DNA of 52,402 nucleotides from JBDTGE01 sp050742975 (lineage in GTDB: Bacteria; Actinomycetota; Actinomycetes; Mycobacteriales; Jatrophihabitantaceae): the NCBI GenBank assembly GCA_050742975.1, contig JBOGDQ010000085.1, forward strand, positions 1 through 52,402, given 5' to 3'. Shown here piece after piece: positions 52,132 through 52,402 of this stretch. Below the pieces are notes generated by a model. It did no database searches and had not been told where the DNA came from. It saw nothing but the letters and a program-made list of their open reading frames with translations. Position 1 is the stretch's first letter. The number at the start of each line of letters is the position of its first letter. The translations under genes and the position numbers were made by a program.

Positions 52132-52145
52132 GCCACAATTGTGGC
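52132..52145. promoter_or_regulatory. Perfect 14-bp palindrome at the relB start, operator
   Basis: GCCACAATTGTGGC is a perfect palindrome ending 1 base before the antitoxin ATG at 52130 (minus strand). Phd/YefM antitoxins bind such short palindromes at their promoters. The site would overlap the promoter or the very start of the mRNA. Confidence 0.65.
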
Positions 52146-52290
52146 GCTTAACAGCGAAGCTGTCCACCAGCGTGCCCGCGCATGGATCCCCAACTGAACT
52201 CAGGGTTCAAGGGCGCGCGACGCCCTATGCGGAGCCGCGCATCCGTGGACATATCGAAACTTGTATACTACTGTTGGCGGGTGAGCGGAC

Positions 52291-52402
52291 ATGAGTAGCG
52301 AACAGTTCGACAGCGTGTGGGATGCGATCGAAGACACTCCGCAGGAGTCGGAGAACATGCGGCTGCGCTCGCGACTGATGATCGCAGTCGCTGAGCGGAT
52401 CA
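52291..52402 (+). CDS. HigA-like XRE-family antitoxin, N-terminal part, cut by the window edge
   Basis: The frame from ATG 52291 reads MSSEQFDSVWDAIEDTPQES then ENMRLRSRLMIAVAERI and runs off the window. The pattern VWDA-EDTP-E-NM--RS-LM is typical of the first part of HigA2-type XRE antitoxins that repress their own operon; the helix-turn-helix would follow beyond the edge. TATACT at 52263-52268 could be a -10 box. A RelE/HigB-type toxin gene would be expected upstream or downstream, but 52146-52290 has no room for one, so it may lie beyond the window or be absent. Confidence 0.75.
   Translation, partial: MSSEQFDSVWDAIEDTPQESENMRLRSRLMIAVAERI

Overview
The window appears to join two unrelated genomes. 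Bases 1 to about 6,250 look like an acidobacterium-type genome. They hold a potassium channel/acetate kinase/phosphoketolase operon, a PEP-CTERM exported protein, a FemAB/CelD-like acetyltransferase with a decayed partial copy, and the 5' half of a glycogen debranching gene (glgX). From about 6,300 to the right end everything is high-GC actinomycete. The switch falls inside the most conserved part of glgX (the IAEPWD motif), so the reading frame stays open across it. An assembly chimera is the simplest explanation, although it cannot be proved from sequence alone.

The actinobacterial part follows gene neighbourhoods known from Mycobacterium and relatives. From 7.3 to 11 kb there is a VapBC-like toxin-antitoxin pair and a carotenoid cluster (crtI-crtB facing the two-subunit lycopene cyclase crtYc-crtYd). 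From 11 to 25 kb there is an Rv2175c-like DNA-binding protein, two SAM-fold proteins, a PknL-type PASTA kinase, endonuclease IV, two unrelated DAHP synthases (AroF type I and AroG type II), threonine aldolase, a phosphofructokinase with pyrophosphate-type residues, an Rv2179c-like exonuclease, a PlsC-like acyltransferase, an esterase and an EEP-family hydrolase. At 25.3-26.1 kb lies a large inverted repeat made of two 5' fragments of a DUF222 (13E12-type) gene, each with its own promoter.

From 26 to 31 kb there is an ArsB-like permease, a VOC protein, RNase P RNA (rnpB), a lysine/alanine-rich H1-like protein, an RNB-domain exonuclease and panB. From 31 to 47.4 kb there is a MacB/FtsX-like permease coupled to nadE, an L,D-transpeptidase lipoprotein, glnA2, a second permease with two ATPases, a class I glutamine amidotransferase and glnE. 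The intergenic gaps at 30.6, 37.7 and 39.2 kb carry copies of an interspersed hairpin repeat that I do not recognise.

The right end has two membrane proteins, a fluC-DUF190-fluC operon with a candidate fluoride riboswitch and a hairpin covering the Shine-Dalgarno sequence, a beta-propeller-like lipoprotein, a RelBE-type pair with a palindromic operator, and the start of a HigA-like antitoxin gene cut by the window edge. Overlapping ATGA/GTGA stop-start junctions are used throughout, so most same-strand neighbours are probably translationally coupled. No tRNA, rRNA, CRISPR array, intact transposase or prophage was seen.
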